In this document: one piece after another, positions 23,901-36,400 of the stretch
How positions within the stretch are numbered: the stretch's first letter is position 1
Layout of the letters: every line of letters begins with the position of its first letter
DNA from: Dallia pectoralis
Lineage: Eukaryota; Chordata; Actinopteri; Esociformes; Umbridae
Assembly (NCBI GenBank): GCA_029465975.1
Contig: CM055747.1
Location: forward strand, 5,235,069-5,299,068
Reading direction: 5' to 3'
Length of the DNA stretch: 64,000 nt
The notes under the pieces: generated by a model
Told to the model about the DNA's origin: nothing
What the model saw: the letters and a program-made list of their open reading frames with translations, nothing else
The model's database searches: none
Position numbers and translations under genes: made by a program

Positions 23901-26900
23901 TATAGCTGCTTGCAAACAACCCCAAACCCCAGCCTGCTGTAGAGTGCGTCGGTGCTGGGTGGGACCTGTAGCCCACGAAAGCCCGTCCCACGAATCCAGT
24001 ACCCCAGAGCTCTGCAGGGCACAGTCTACTGCTTTGCTCCAATAGGAATGAGCTGCTCTAAGGGTCCAAACACATCCAGCACATGAGACTCAGAAAAAGT
24101 GCTTTGACATCACAGTACCTCGAAAGAGTATTAAACTCCTTGACTGAATTACAAATGCTTGTTAAAATGCAGTTTTTTTATGTATTTTATTTTAAAACAC
24201 CGACACGCGAAAACAATTATTGTGGAGTGTCTTTTTGTTTTATATTGGAAGAAAGATGTTGGTTGCTTAAGTATTCAACCCCTGGTCTTTAACGGTCCCA
24301 GGCGACACCAAAGTCAACATGTGTCAAAAAGAACATGTATATGTGTCATTTGTCACCGTGTATTATATTTCTTGCCAGGCACGTGAACCGCCGTTATAAG
24401 TACTTAAAGGTATATAAAGTGCTATGCCTTACTTTCGGTTTCCATTATAGCAGTACAGGTTTCCCAGGTCATGAAGAGCTTGTGTCCTGAGTGAGTTATG
24501 GTTGTTGGCTTGAAGGTACTCTTGACAAAGGCAGAGAAACAAAAATATCTCCAATTGCAAAGCCATATCACAATCTTGATTTGGGCAGAGGTACAATAAA
24601 CATGGTTCTATGTTGTTTCTATTGAGAGTGAAACACATGAACTATTGCACAGCTACAGTTTGGTAACAATACAGTGTGATTATAGCTGCAGTATAAAGTG
24701 GGTTCAGAAATTGCTGACAGCGTCGGTGCCGTGGTTCTCAACTGGGATTGCTTCTGGACCTGAACTAAACCCGATTGTCTCATTCCTGTTGCGGCCAAGC
24801 ATTCCCACAGTAAATATCGGAAACAACTGAGCATTCTACGTTAGAAGTAAAATAAAGATGTACCGCAAAGGACGACTTGTCCTATCACGCTTCAGAGGCC
24901 AAAATAGGAGGAGCCAACCCCACTTGCAAATGTAACCAATCGATCAAATTTATTTTATACAGCCCTTTTTACAACAAAGTTGTCACAAAGTACAAATGTA
25001 AGTCGCTCAAGAGAGCTTTGGCTTGACAATGAACGTGTCCACGTTTGGATCCTTACTTATGGAGTTGATGTATGAGGTAATGACAGTGTTTATCTGGTTG
25101 GGGGGCAGGGGGCAGCCGTAGATGGAGCTCAAGGTGCTGAAATCCTCACTGGTCAGGTCTGGAGGGCCGACGGCCGGGGCCTCGAACGCGGTCACGTTAA
25201 AGTCCACCCTGCCGTGACCCTGGCTGCTGCTCTCGCTACAGAAGGGAACCTTAACCACTGGCACAGAGACACAGACATGTCTGTTTCATACAGGAGATTG
25301 CTAGCTTGACTTGCATCGACACTTCTTTAGTTCTCGTGATGTCAGACGCCAGCGACCAACTCCAAATGCTAAAGCACACAAGATTCTATATATAATTCTG
25401 GGTCCATATGTTTGAGATTAGTTTGGAACCAGAACCAAGAGCTCCAACCGCCAAATGTCCTCTACAAACATTTTAAAACTGAATAAAACATTAAATGCCA
25501 ACATCAAATGGATTTGTCTATGGCACCAAAACAAACGGTTATTATCTCGCGCAAACCATTCACGTTGTCTTGGTAAAATATATTTCTATTTTAGTGACTG
25601 AGGTGACAGGATTTACTCACAGGGCTGCGTGTGGGCCAGCAACAGCAGTAGCAGTGTTCGGCTGTGTCGGTAGTGTTGTACAGCGTGATTTCCCTGTTCC
25701 AGAGCCTCTCGGAAACAACTAATTGTGTCGTCCACATCCAGAGGGACACACACCAAGCACATGGCCCGACGCACCTCTACAACACAAATGAAAATACCCG
25801 ACCAGACCAGATGGACAAGATGGTCCTTTTCAAGGGTTAAGGGGCGCCAGGTTGTTTTAGGTTGATTTAATAAAGGTTTTGAATGATGTGTTGTTTCAGC
25901 ACACCTACTCATTCAAGGTTATTTGTTTCCTTTTCACCATTTTCCACATTGTGAAACAATAGTGACGACTATAATAAATAACACATAAGGAATCATGTAA
26001 CAAACAAAACAATCTTAAACAGATCTAAAATACATTGTATGGTGTAGACTTTTCCTTTATGGTATCTTTCAACAGTCTTTGCATTCTCTCAACCAGCTTC
26101 ATGCGTTAGTCACCTGGAATGCACTTCAATTAGGTATGCTTTGTTGAAAGTCAATTTGTGTAACTCATTTTTTTTTCTTAATGATATAGCGGGAATAGGA
26201 AGGGTGACAACGTAGGGTGGCTTTAAAAGCGGCCAACAAGAGTTCAACATACATGGGGCACTCTAGACTAGATTGGAGAAGCATTTTGAAGCAGGTTAAG
26301 AAAATGGCAAGTGTGTGCAAAGCTGTCATCAAGGCAAAGTGTTATTACTTTGAAGAATCAAAATGATAAATGTATTTTCATTTCTGTAAAACCGTTTGGG
26401 TTACTACATGATTCTATATGTGTTATTTCATAATTTTTATGTCTTCACTAATATTTTACAATGCAGAAAATAGTACAAAAATAAAATAAATTACCTATAA
26501 TAAGTAGGTTTGTCTCAACATTTAATTAGTACTGTATTGCAATGCAAACATTTGATTGGTGGATTTTCAGCTGCTACAATAATCCCATACCAGAGAGTTC
26601 AAGGTGCTCAGTGTTTGGGTTGCCAGAAATGTGGCCTTCACGTCCTGGAGCCGGTACAGCAGAGGGAGTCCAGCCTGTCAGAAGTTGTCTGCCGGCATAG
26701 TTCTTGCAGGTTATCTGACGGAAAAGGGGAGAGACTGGTCAACGAACAAACGTGACACGGGTCAGGAGCATTAGGTTCCCGGTTGTCCTTGAGCTCTCAA
26801 CTCAGGACCACACACGCGATGTGGGTTTAAGCCCTGGCATGTGGTCTGTGCCCTTCCTCTCAGTCTCCTGTACCAGTGTCCTTTGCTTCTCCCTTCCTAC

Positions 26901-27404
26901 TGCACAGTCAGTACTGACTGTTATTTACCATCATTTAAATATGTATTAATTTGTAGGATTATTTCCAATGCTCGTTCCTAGTCCTCAACATCAAATCATA
27001 AAAGGTTCATCTTTTTTAGTTTTGCCTCATAATCGGAGAAATTCCGACAATTTTGAGTCATCCAGAAAGATTGCTTAATCCTAGTAAAGTAGGGCATTAC
27101 TCTGTTATATTCTCAACTGACACAAAGCTGGCTGAAAGTGTGAAACTTTGTCACATATTCCATTTAGTAAAAGGCAATCTGTGTCTCTTCTAACCTTCTG
27201 CCCGGTGGCTTTCTGCGTTTCTACGTGATGTGGCTGTGGCACTGGAGGCCCTCCAAACGAGCTGATTCTCTCCAGTAGTCTCCTCTGAGCATGGACCAGG
27301 AGAGGAGTAATCACGTTGGTGTAGCGCCCCCTGGTGTACAATCAAACATGAGACGGAAACAGAACCGCAACGTTATCCAGGGACAAGAAGATATACAGTA
27401 CACA

Positions 27405-27436
<32 letters not shown>

Positions 27437-30400
27437 GGAACAGTCCAAAAAAACAAACTATCCCACTTCTCAATCTGTGTGTTATCTACCGTGTGTGTGA
27501 GTTCAGGAGAAGGCCGAGGTGAGCCAAGTTCTCCCAGCGGGCCTTGAAGAAGAGCAGCTCCAGTGTGTGAAGGACCAGGCTTCTGATCCATCTCAGGTCC
27601 ACCAGGTTGCAGTCGTCGAACGGGGGTGAGAAGTGCATGCTGGCCTCCATCTCCTGCTCCTCTTCCTCATCAAACAGCCGCCACAGCTGGGGACAGATGG
27701 CCGCGAGAAAGTGGCGCGCGTAGCAACCAGTTATAGTGATAGGATTAACTGTTTTTACATTTTTACAACTGTGATGAGAATGTCTGCAGAAAAAGGTGTA
27801 TTATTTTGAGCACTCCAATTGTTTCGCTTTGTTCAAAAGCATATAAGTCTATCTGAGTAAAACATTAAAGGAAGACCTGCAGCCTCTCCATCATGTCCAT
27901 CAGCAGGTCTGAGGCCAGCTCAAACAGAGGAGTGAGAACAGAATAGAGCCGATCCAAGGTGAAAGCGATGGGGGGGTCCACGGATGCACCCCTTTCCACT
28001 AGTGGAGCAATGGTACATCCCTGGTCCCAAACTGTCCGGCACACATACTGCAGAGTTGTCCAGTGGCCCCCACGATGGGCAAGAACCTGTGTACATAAAC
28101 ATGTGCACACACACACACCACAAATACAGCGGGTCAAACAGGATTATAACAGGATTATAAACCACTGTACAGCAGGTACTCTACCATGGCTCTGCGAATG
28201 TGCATTGCTGCCTTGTCGATAGAATCCAGAAACTGATTTGGGGAACGTCCGGTCAGGCTGGTGGCCGCCACTGACGTCTCACTAACGTCTGGTCCCACGG
28301 GTGGGTTCTGCGCGTTGGTTCCAACGGTGGGTTCCGCGGGTGGGTTCTGCAGGTTGGTCCCACAGGTGGGTTCTGCGGGTGGGTTCTGCGGGTGGGTTCC
28401 ACAGGTGGGTTCCGCTGGTGGGTTCTGCGGTTGGGTGCATGGGGAGTTGACCTCACTATTCTGCTCGCGGCACTCTGCCATGCCGGAATTCTCTCCAGCG
28501 GCGATGTCAGCTGAAGGTTGAGACATAAGGTTAAGAACGACACACACACACACACACACACTTAGAAATGTCCTTGTTCTTCAAAAGAAACGCACAGGTG
28601 TAAAGAGGACTAATTGATCATCAGAAAACCCTTATGTGATTATGTTATCACAGGTACATGCTAATAATGGCCGGAACAAATATTTTTATTCTAAAGTCAT
28701 CCTTTTTTATTCGCGTTCTGATAAATGAAGGCTATTCTATATGAGAAATTAAAGCACCTGTAGATCTGATCTTGTACCCCACACAGTGGATGGCCACAAT
28801 GAACCCACTGAGCAAGATGACAAATTAGAGTGTCTGGTTTGAGAAACACGGGCCTCACAGGTCCTGATAAACAGCGACTCAGGGATGCTGGTTTTCTAGA
28901 GTTCTTCCTCGTTCCTGTGTTCTCTTTTGCCCATCTGTCAGGATCTGAGCACGGTGAGTGCTTTAGGCATCTCTACAGTGGCCTGGAGGTCCTACCAGAT
29001 GCTTCTAGACGGTGAGCTTTGGTTGGCTGCGTCGTGTTGCTTTGTCTCCAATTGCAAACCCCGTTTACGTTTTTTTTCTTCCGTACACCAACACCTCAAA
29101 GTGTTGGTGTTTTAAAGTGAGACTGTTTCAGAATGCGTATTAAAGAGACTGTAAAAGTTAAAAGAGAGATAAATAGTGACGAGGGCGGTCTCACCTTCGC
29201 CTGGTAAGCTCTCCTTGCCGTTGCCGAGGGAGGCTTTAAACTGGGACCTGAGGTGAGGCTGCTGTGCGGTTCTGTTGGACATAGTGGTCGGGTCTGGGTC
29301 TCTGATATGCTGCGGCATGTTACTCCAACCCACCAGGGTGCCAGCGTGGGCCAGGGAGAACATGGACGACGGCAGCTGGCTGTAGCTGCAACCAACCAAA
29401 TAAAATGCATCCTCAATGTAAAACAGAAAATACCCACAAAAACATCGACCCGAATACAAAACATTGGGTACAAGTGATAATTGAAGCGTGAGCTGGCACA
29501 AAATATGTCTGATGGACAGGCAACAGAATACGAATGTGAAACTAAAACCGCCCAGAGCTCGGTCGGGTGGGGATTCGAAGACGTCAAGTGCACGACATAC
29601 AATGCTCAGTTAAGGTACAAGCGTGTGTGTGTGTGTGTCTGTTATATTGACTTGTGTTTTAGGGCCCTTGTGCGTGTGCCTGTTATATTTACTTGTGCCG
29701 AAGGACCCCAAGGCCCTGGTGTTGCTCCAGGCATCTCCTCAGTAGTCCCAGGTGAGCTCGGGCGACGGTGAGGTTGAGGTGACATTTCCACGGAGCCTCC
29801 TCCGAACACGACTGTCTCAGACGCCTGCGCTGCTGGTGGCGACGCACGAGGGGGGCTAGCTGGGTCAGCATGGTTTCCACCGCCTTAACCTCCCTGGCAC
29901 ACACACACACACGCACACGCACACGCACGATCTAAATGTCACTTGTTTATGCTTGCACATTTGAGGAAAATGCATTGGGCTATAGTTAATTTGTTAATAT
30001 TTTGTTAATATTTGTTCTTTAAGCTCCATTATTTGGCCATCTGTGTGGTTGTGTCCTGCAATTGAATGCATATCGTCATGGTTATCGATAAAATCCCATT
30101 CACTCACGAGACCACGCGGTAATCCCAGAGAGAGACCGTGGTCAGGAAAGTCCGGTCTTATCTGGGATCCCGGTAGGCGACGACCATGAAGAGTGCCGTA
30201 CCCACCTGTCAGTGTTCTGGTCTCTGAGGGCCAACAGCCGTTTGCCCTGAAGTAACTTCTTGTTCTTCTTCTTCTTCTCACTCGGATGTGCGCCGGCTTT
30301 ATTTTTCTAAACATGAAAAAAAGGTACTGCTGTCACGATGATTTTATTGTGTCCAAATGTAGTTTTCTATGACCAGGTTTGGAGGAAGGACCGAAAAGAT

Positions 30401-33400
30401 AAGCCAAGAAAGGATATAGGCTTGAGTTTACCTTGTTATCCGTGATGGATGAGGACAAGGTCTTTTGATCTTTCCCTAAGATGGGTCGTTCCCCGAAGCC
30501 TTTCTTAGGGCTTGTCATTTCCTCATCACGTCTGTCGTGAACACAGCAATACATACAGAAACACATGTACAAATATAAACGTTATAAAAATTCATGTACA
30601 AATATAAACAATCAGGTCTGACAAGGTTTTTCCCCGTTTTGTCATGTGATATAACACATAACTCTGGGTCGAGAGGACGCTTAGCTGTTCGAACGCCTGA
30701 CCAGCAACCAAATTGTGTTGTTTGTTGTTGTAACTACATCAGCCTTTGAATTTACAACCTTTTTGTTCGCGTGCCGCTGCTCCTGTGTCCTACTCCACTT
30801 CGGGAGATGTCACACGAAACAGTACAGCTCTGTGCCATACAGTACCTGCTAAGCCAGCTGAAGATGTCATGTCCCCATTGCACAACCAGCTCGAGGGGAC
30901 CTTCCTCCATGGCGCGCTGAAGAAGCACCACTGACAACTCCATAAAGCACGACTTCCGCTTAAACGTCATCACTGAAACACACACAAGAAAGAACCCACG
31001 GTGGCTACAGACAGACACCGGCGAACGTAGCGAACCCCCGGTGCAGGTCGAGCAGCGGTCGATGATACGAGCAACGGCCGATGATACGTACGCTCGTTTA
31101 GCGCAGCTTCCAGAGGGCAGTCGGTGACAACTATGTAGAGCAGAGCGGGGTCCTCCAGTCCGGTGAGTTCCTGATCGTGGTTCACGGCTACGAATAAAAG
31201 AAATGAACCGTTGGTCAAGCACATACAGTCCAGTGGCAAAGTGCAACGCAGGCCCTGCCTACAGACGGTCTGTCTGGCAAAGATACATCTCAGAGGATTG
31301 ATGGCTTTCGTTTTCGTTCGCTGACTCTTCGCCTCTCGTCTCCACCGTTTGTCTAAAAATCCACTGTCTTCATCTGCTGTATTTCTGTACCCGTTTAAAC
31401 AGTTTGTAAAAACCTTTCAACGTTTAGCGTTGGTAATTATAGTATAGGGTTACTAATGTGATTGTTGACCATTGTTGATCACAGAACCGTGGCATATGAA
31501 AATAAGATAAGGGCCTGCAGGAAGTCCCACCTCTGCTCCAAGGTGAGCTGTCGTGCGTAAACGTTCCGGTCTTCTTGTTCTTCATGACGCTGCCCTCTAG
31601 AGCCACCATCCGCTCATTGTGCTCTTCCTCTCCCTGGATGCTGCCCGCTTTCCTCAGCACCTTCTCGACCGGATCATACACATAGAGATGTGGCAAACAC
31701 CCGTACACACACACAGTTGCACATTATCAATGTGTAACACTAGCATTTTAATGAGCACTGATGCTTTGGATTCGTTAGCTAGCTGTGCTGCTTTTGTGGC
31801 CCCTCCCCAGGTTGGTAGTATTGTGTCCTCATCCTCAGGTATGTAAGTGTCTGGCCCCTCCCCAGATTGATGGTATTGTGGCCCCTCCCCAGATTGATGG
31901 TATTGTGGCCCCTCCCCAGATTGATGGTATTGTGGCCCCTCCCCAGATTGATGATATTGTGGCCCCTCCCCAGATTGATGGTATTGTGGCCCCTCCCCAG
32001 ATTGATGGTATTGTGGCCCCTCCCCAGATTGATGGTATTGTGGCCCCTCCCCAGATTGATGATATTGTGGCCCCTCCCCAGATTGATGGTATTGTGGCCC
32101 CTCCCCAGATTGATGGTATTGTGGCCCCTCCCCAGATTGATGGTATTGTGGCCCCTCCCCAGATTGATGGTATTGTGGCCCCTTCCCAGATTGATGGTAT
32201 TGTGGCCCCTCCCTAGGTTGGTAGAATTGTGGCCTCTCACCAGGTTTGTAATTCTGAGGCCTCTGAGGTTTTACTGTTGGTTTCCATGTGGAAATAGAGA
32301 ACTCCATTTAAAAGTAGCCGAATCGCAAAACTAAAATGGCTTTTTGGTTTGGTTGTACTTTTAAAATGAAGTCCACATTTGTCCGGACAACATTGACTGT
32401 TTTATGAAAATCGTTGGCTCCACTGCCAGAGGATTGCTGGGTACCTGCATGGTCTCCAGGACCTCATGGAGGAGTTTCCTTCCCTGGTCGATCACCGCAG
32501 CTGCCATTTGGTGCTTCTCCATGGTGCGGAGCTCCTATGAGTTAGTAGAGGGCTGGTCTCAATAGATCAATATATTACTCATACAAAAAAAAAAACACAA
32601 ATATAGTTGTGAGCACTTTTCAGGGCCAAAACTGTACTTCCCATCAAACCGTACTTTCCTTAAATAATAACATATACTTTAAATGCTAAACCGTAATCCT
32701 AAACTTTAACTTTAAACCCTTAAAAAGAATTCCACCAAATGATTACCCAAACGTCATCCAAATGTCCACCCTTTGCCAGATTTTCCTTGTGTTTCAATAG
32801 TTAGGAAGATTTCTGGTTCTTTAGAGTATACATGTACACACACACACACACACACACAGCATCACACAATTACCTTGGCAACAAAATATGTCATACAGGC
32901 TATCATGTGAACGACAGACTCTGTGGTTGTGGCACGGCATTTCTGTTTGACAACTCCTGATATTTCTGTCAGCACCATGAGACATTTAATCAGCACCTGG
33001 AACAGACATCCATCTTGTTTTCAGACACATTTAAACAGACATCCCTACTGTCTACGTTTAAACTGCAATGCATCTGTGGCTCTTGGCTCCAGCAAGCTGA
33101 CCACACAGTTCAAAGTAAAAGCCTGTTTTTGTCTGTAACGCTCGCAGCTGGTTGTGGTTTTGTTCTGTCCTGGTCTGGTCTTTTATTGCTCCATATGCCC
33201 TTATTTGGTCTTCCCTTTCGGTCCTCCCTCTTTCAATTACTTCAATCGTGCTCACCTGTGTTTCCCCAAACCTGTGTGTTGTTTTCCTAGCTTGCCGATG
33301 TATTTAGCTCTGTCCTATTCCCACTCTGTGTCGTTCATTGACGGCCATTGTTTTATGTAAAAGAAAATGCAATTAAAAAGTATTGTTTCCACCCAGCTAT

Positions 33401-36400
33401 GCGTCTGCGACCCACAAAAAACATGACATTGTCACGGCTACAACTACTCATTAAACTAGGTTTTTGAAAGATCACTCAGACAGGTGTCTCAGAGGGTGTA
33501 TGGTACTGTGCCTTACCTGTACCACAGGCTCTGCTGAAATCTGGTGAAAGATCAGCGGGGCCAGCAGGCCGTAACAAGCCACCACAGCCTGCAGGGCGGC
33601 GCTGCTGTCATTTAACCACAGAGACAGGTCTATGGCAACTAGCAGCCTCTCACATTCTGCCAGCCTGGCCTCCTAGAAGGGGTAAAGTAAAGTAAACAAA
33701 GTTTTTTGAATATTACTGTTCGATTCTTTCTTTTTGTTGTTTAAAAAAATTAACCAATTTCTTAACCGGAACCCACTTTACAACGATGACGAAACAATGT
33801 CTGAATGATCTTACCTACGACTGACACTTTATCCCAGAATGATTGTCTGCAGAGCCAAGTTATTATCCCATTGAAGCACACCATCTTGTATTTGTATTTG
33901 ACTACAGGTTTGCTCAAATCCATAGTCGATGCATGAACTTGGTTATTCTAATGTATTACTGCCGAATATGGATTAAGAGACGGCTGACATTTATTCAGAA
34001 TGCAGGCTGCATCATTTACCTTTTTAGGGCTGGCTGCTGTATGCTGTTACCCGAGAAGTAGGCCAATTTCACGTGAAAACCGAAAATATTAGCCAGGCCT
34101 AGCCGGATATCAATTGTCGAGGCACAACGATTTCCCAATAAATGGACTTGATGGAACCCAGTCCCAGCGCCGTACACATTCAAGCCCTGAGCTTACCTGA
34201 ACCCAAATGAGGGGACCCCTGTGGCTGAGGCTGTCACAGAATAGCGCCCCCTCCTGGATGTGGATCTCTGTCTCCGTGAAAATGGACGAGAGGAAGAGCT
34301 GAAGGAGAAGAGGAGATGAATGCTGCAGAGTCTCCAGACGCAACCTGTTGAAGAAGCGTGGAGAGGAAGTGATGTGAGATGTAAGAGACCAGGATGTTGC
34401 AGAATATGAGACCTTTTCAGTTACTGTGGTTAATGCGTTCATGTGGTTATTGTATTTCTGCATAGTGTCACTTGTGTCTTGAGTCTACGATTTGGATTGC
34501 TCACATAACCTGACTAATAACTTGGCCTGGTGAAACTTCCTATGTCTAGTTTATAAGTACTATTTAATCATTATTTAATATTGTTTTGTTTAGGAGCACA
34601 AAACACAAGCTTTAAACATAAGCATTTTCTTGCCCATTTTTGGCCTCACAAATGCCTGCAGGTCCTGATTGCCAGAATGTTACCTATGCATATTGTTTTG
34701 CGCTAAGCAGTTTGGACACCATTTCTAACCACGAGCCGGTAAACTGCAGAACATTTCACCCGTCTGACGTCTGACAACGACCCTGCTCAACCAAGCGGAC
34801 TATAATTTTGTTTATTTTTTGTTTAATTAAATCATGTATGCATCACGGTTATCATTTGATATTATGGTGACGATAGAGAAACATAAGGAGAGAAGTATGT
34901 CAAATGAACACACGTCGTCAGTCGTAGTTGGTTGTCCTCACCTGGTCTGAGCCAACCCTTCTACTGTGGACCCAGGCCCCTGAAGGTCTTTGGGCAGCGT
35001 GAAGTGACACCACAGCTGACTGCAGGCTCTCTTAGCCACGGCATACTGCCCGGTCTGGTACGCTGCCTGCGTGGAAAACGCGACACACGGTTCACGCGTA
35101 CAGTATCCCGTACGCGACCGACCGACTCGGTGACCGCACGCAGGGCCGAGTGTTACAAATTCTTCGTGTATACCTGTGCCAGGTGTGCCCAAATAGTGAG
35201 CAGGGGAAGAGGTAGAGATGCCAGCAGTGGCCTGGTCGTCTCTCCGATGGCACCGCCTACCAGTCTGCCCTGGGCGTCGTAGGCCGCCACGGCAAACACA
35301 TACGTTTGGTTTTGCTCCAAGCCATCTACTCGTAGCGACCTCTCCCCTGATGCGGGAACCTGGTCAAAAACACACAAGGTTTAAGATAATGTACGTGGTC
35401 TATTTTGGTGATCTTAGATCTACAGGGGTCGTGTTGGAAACCAACATGGCTTTAATCTGAAGAGGGCTGGAAGACAGCTTGGAGACATGTATCATTAGCT
35501 GTCACAAGTTTTATTCAATTTGCTCATCCTGTCATCTCGTCTCCTCTCTCCACCTATCGAACCCGTCGGGTGAGAACGCCACTGGTCCCATCTCTTCGAC
35601 CATAACCTGCCTTGTCTCCGGTTCCCACCAAGTTGTTGTCTCCTAGTCTGACTTTCAGGTTGAGTCCTTCAGCCTCACGTCCGTAGATGTGGTACCAGCA
35701 CACCTGCGGCAGAGAGAAGACGGCCGTGAGGAGACAACATGCCGCGGTCTTGTGACGTGTGTTTGTCTGCTTAGTCTAGGTGCCTTATACCTGGTCCTCC
35801 AGCGCGTAGGGTGCGGGGGTGAAGGTCATGGAGTGGCTGTTGCGGGAAAGGAGGACAGGAGCAGGAGGAGGTCTAGTGCTTCTGTCTTTCTCGACAGCTC
35901 CCTTCTTTCCCTCAGATGGTACAGACATGATGAACAGCTTCTTCTCCTCCACCTCTGCCTTCTCCATCAGGACTACAGCCTCCTGTACACAACAGGGGGC
36001 ACAAAAAATTACAACAAAAACTTGTCTCCTCCTCCCATTTACTCACCGAACAAGAACAGAGTCGTTTTAGCTAGTCCAGGGTGGCAGTAGTGATAATGCC
36101 GCGACTGTCTAAAGGAATTAAGAGGAAACTAGGCACAAATCTCGGGCACAATTTCGCACAAATAAATATTAGAAACTTAAAAAATTTGCAGCATATGTCT
36201 TTTTGTCATTATGCTTTTATTTATTGTTACTATTATACGTAGTAGAATTATACGTAGTAAAATAAATAAAATACATTTCTTGCATACGGCTATGTTATTT
36301 TAAAACGTATAAAATATATACCACGCTGCCATCGATCTACACAGAATATCTTATAACAACAAAGTGAAAAGATCGAATATATCTTATACAAGAGTAGAGT

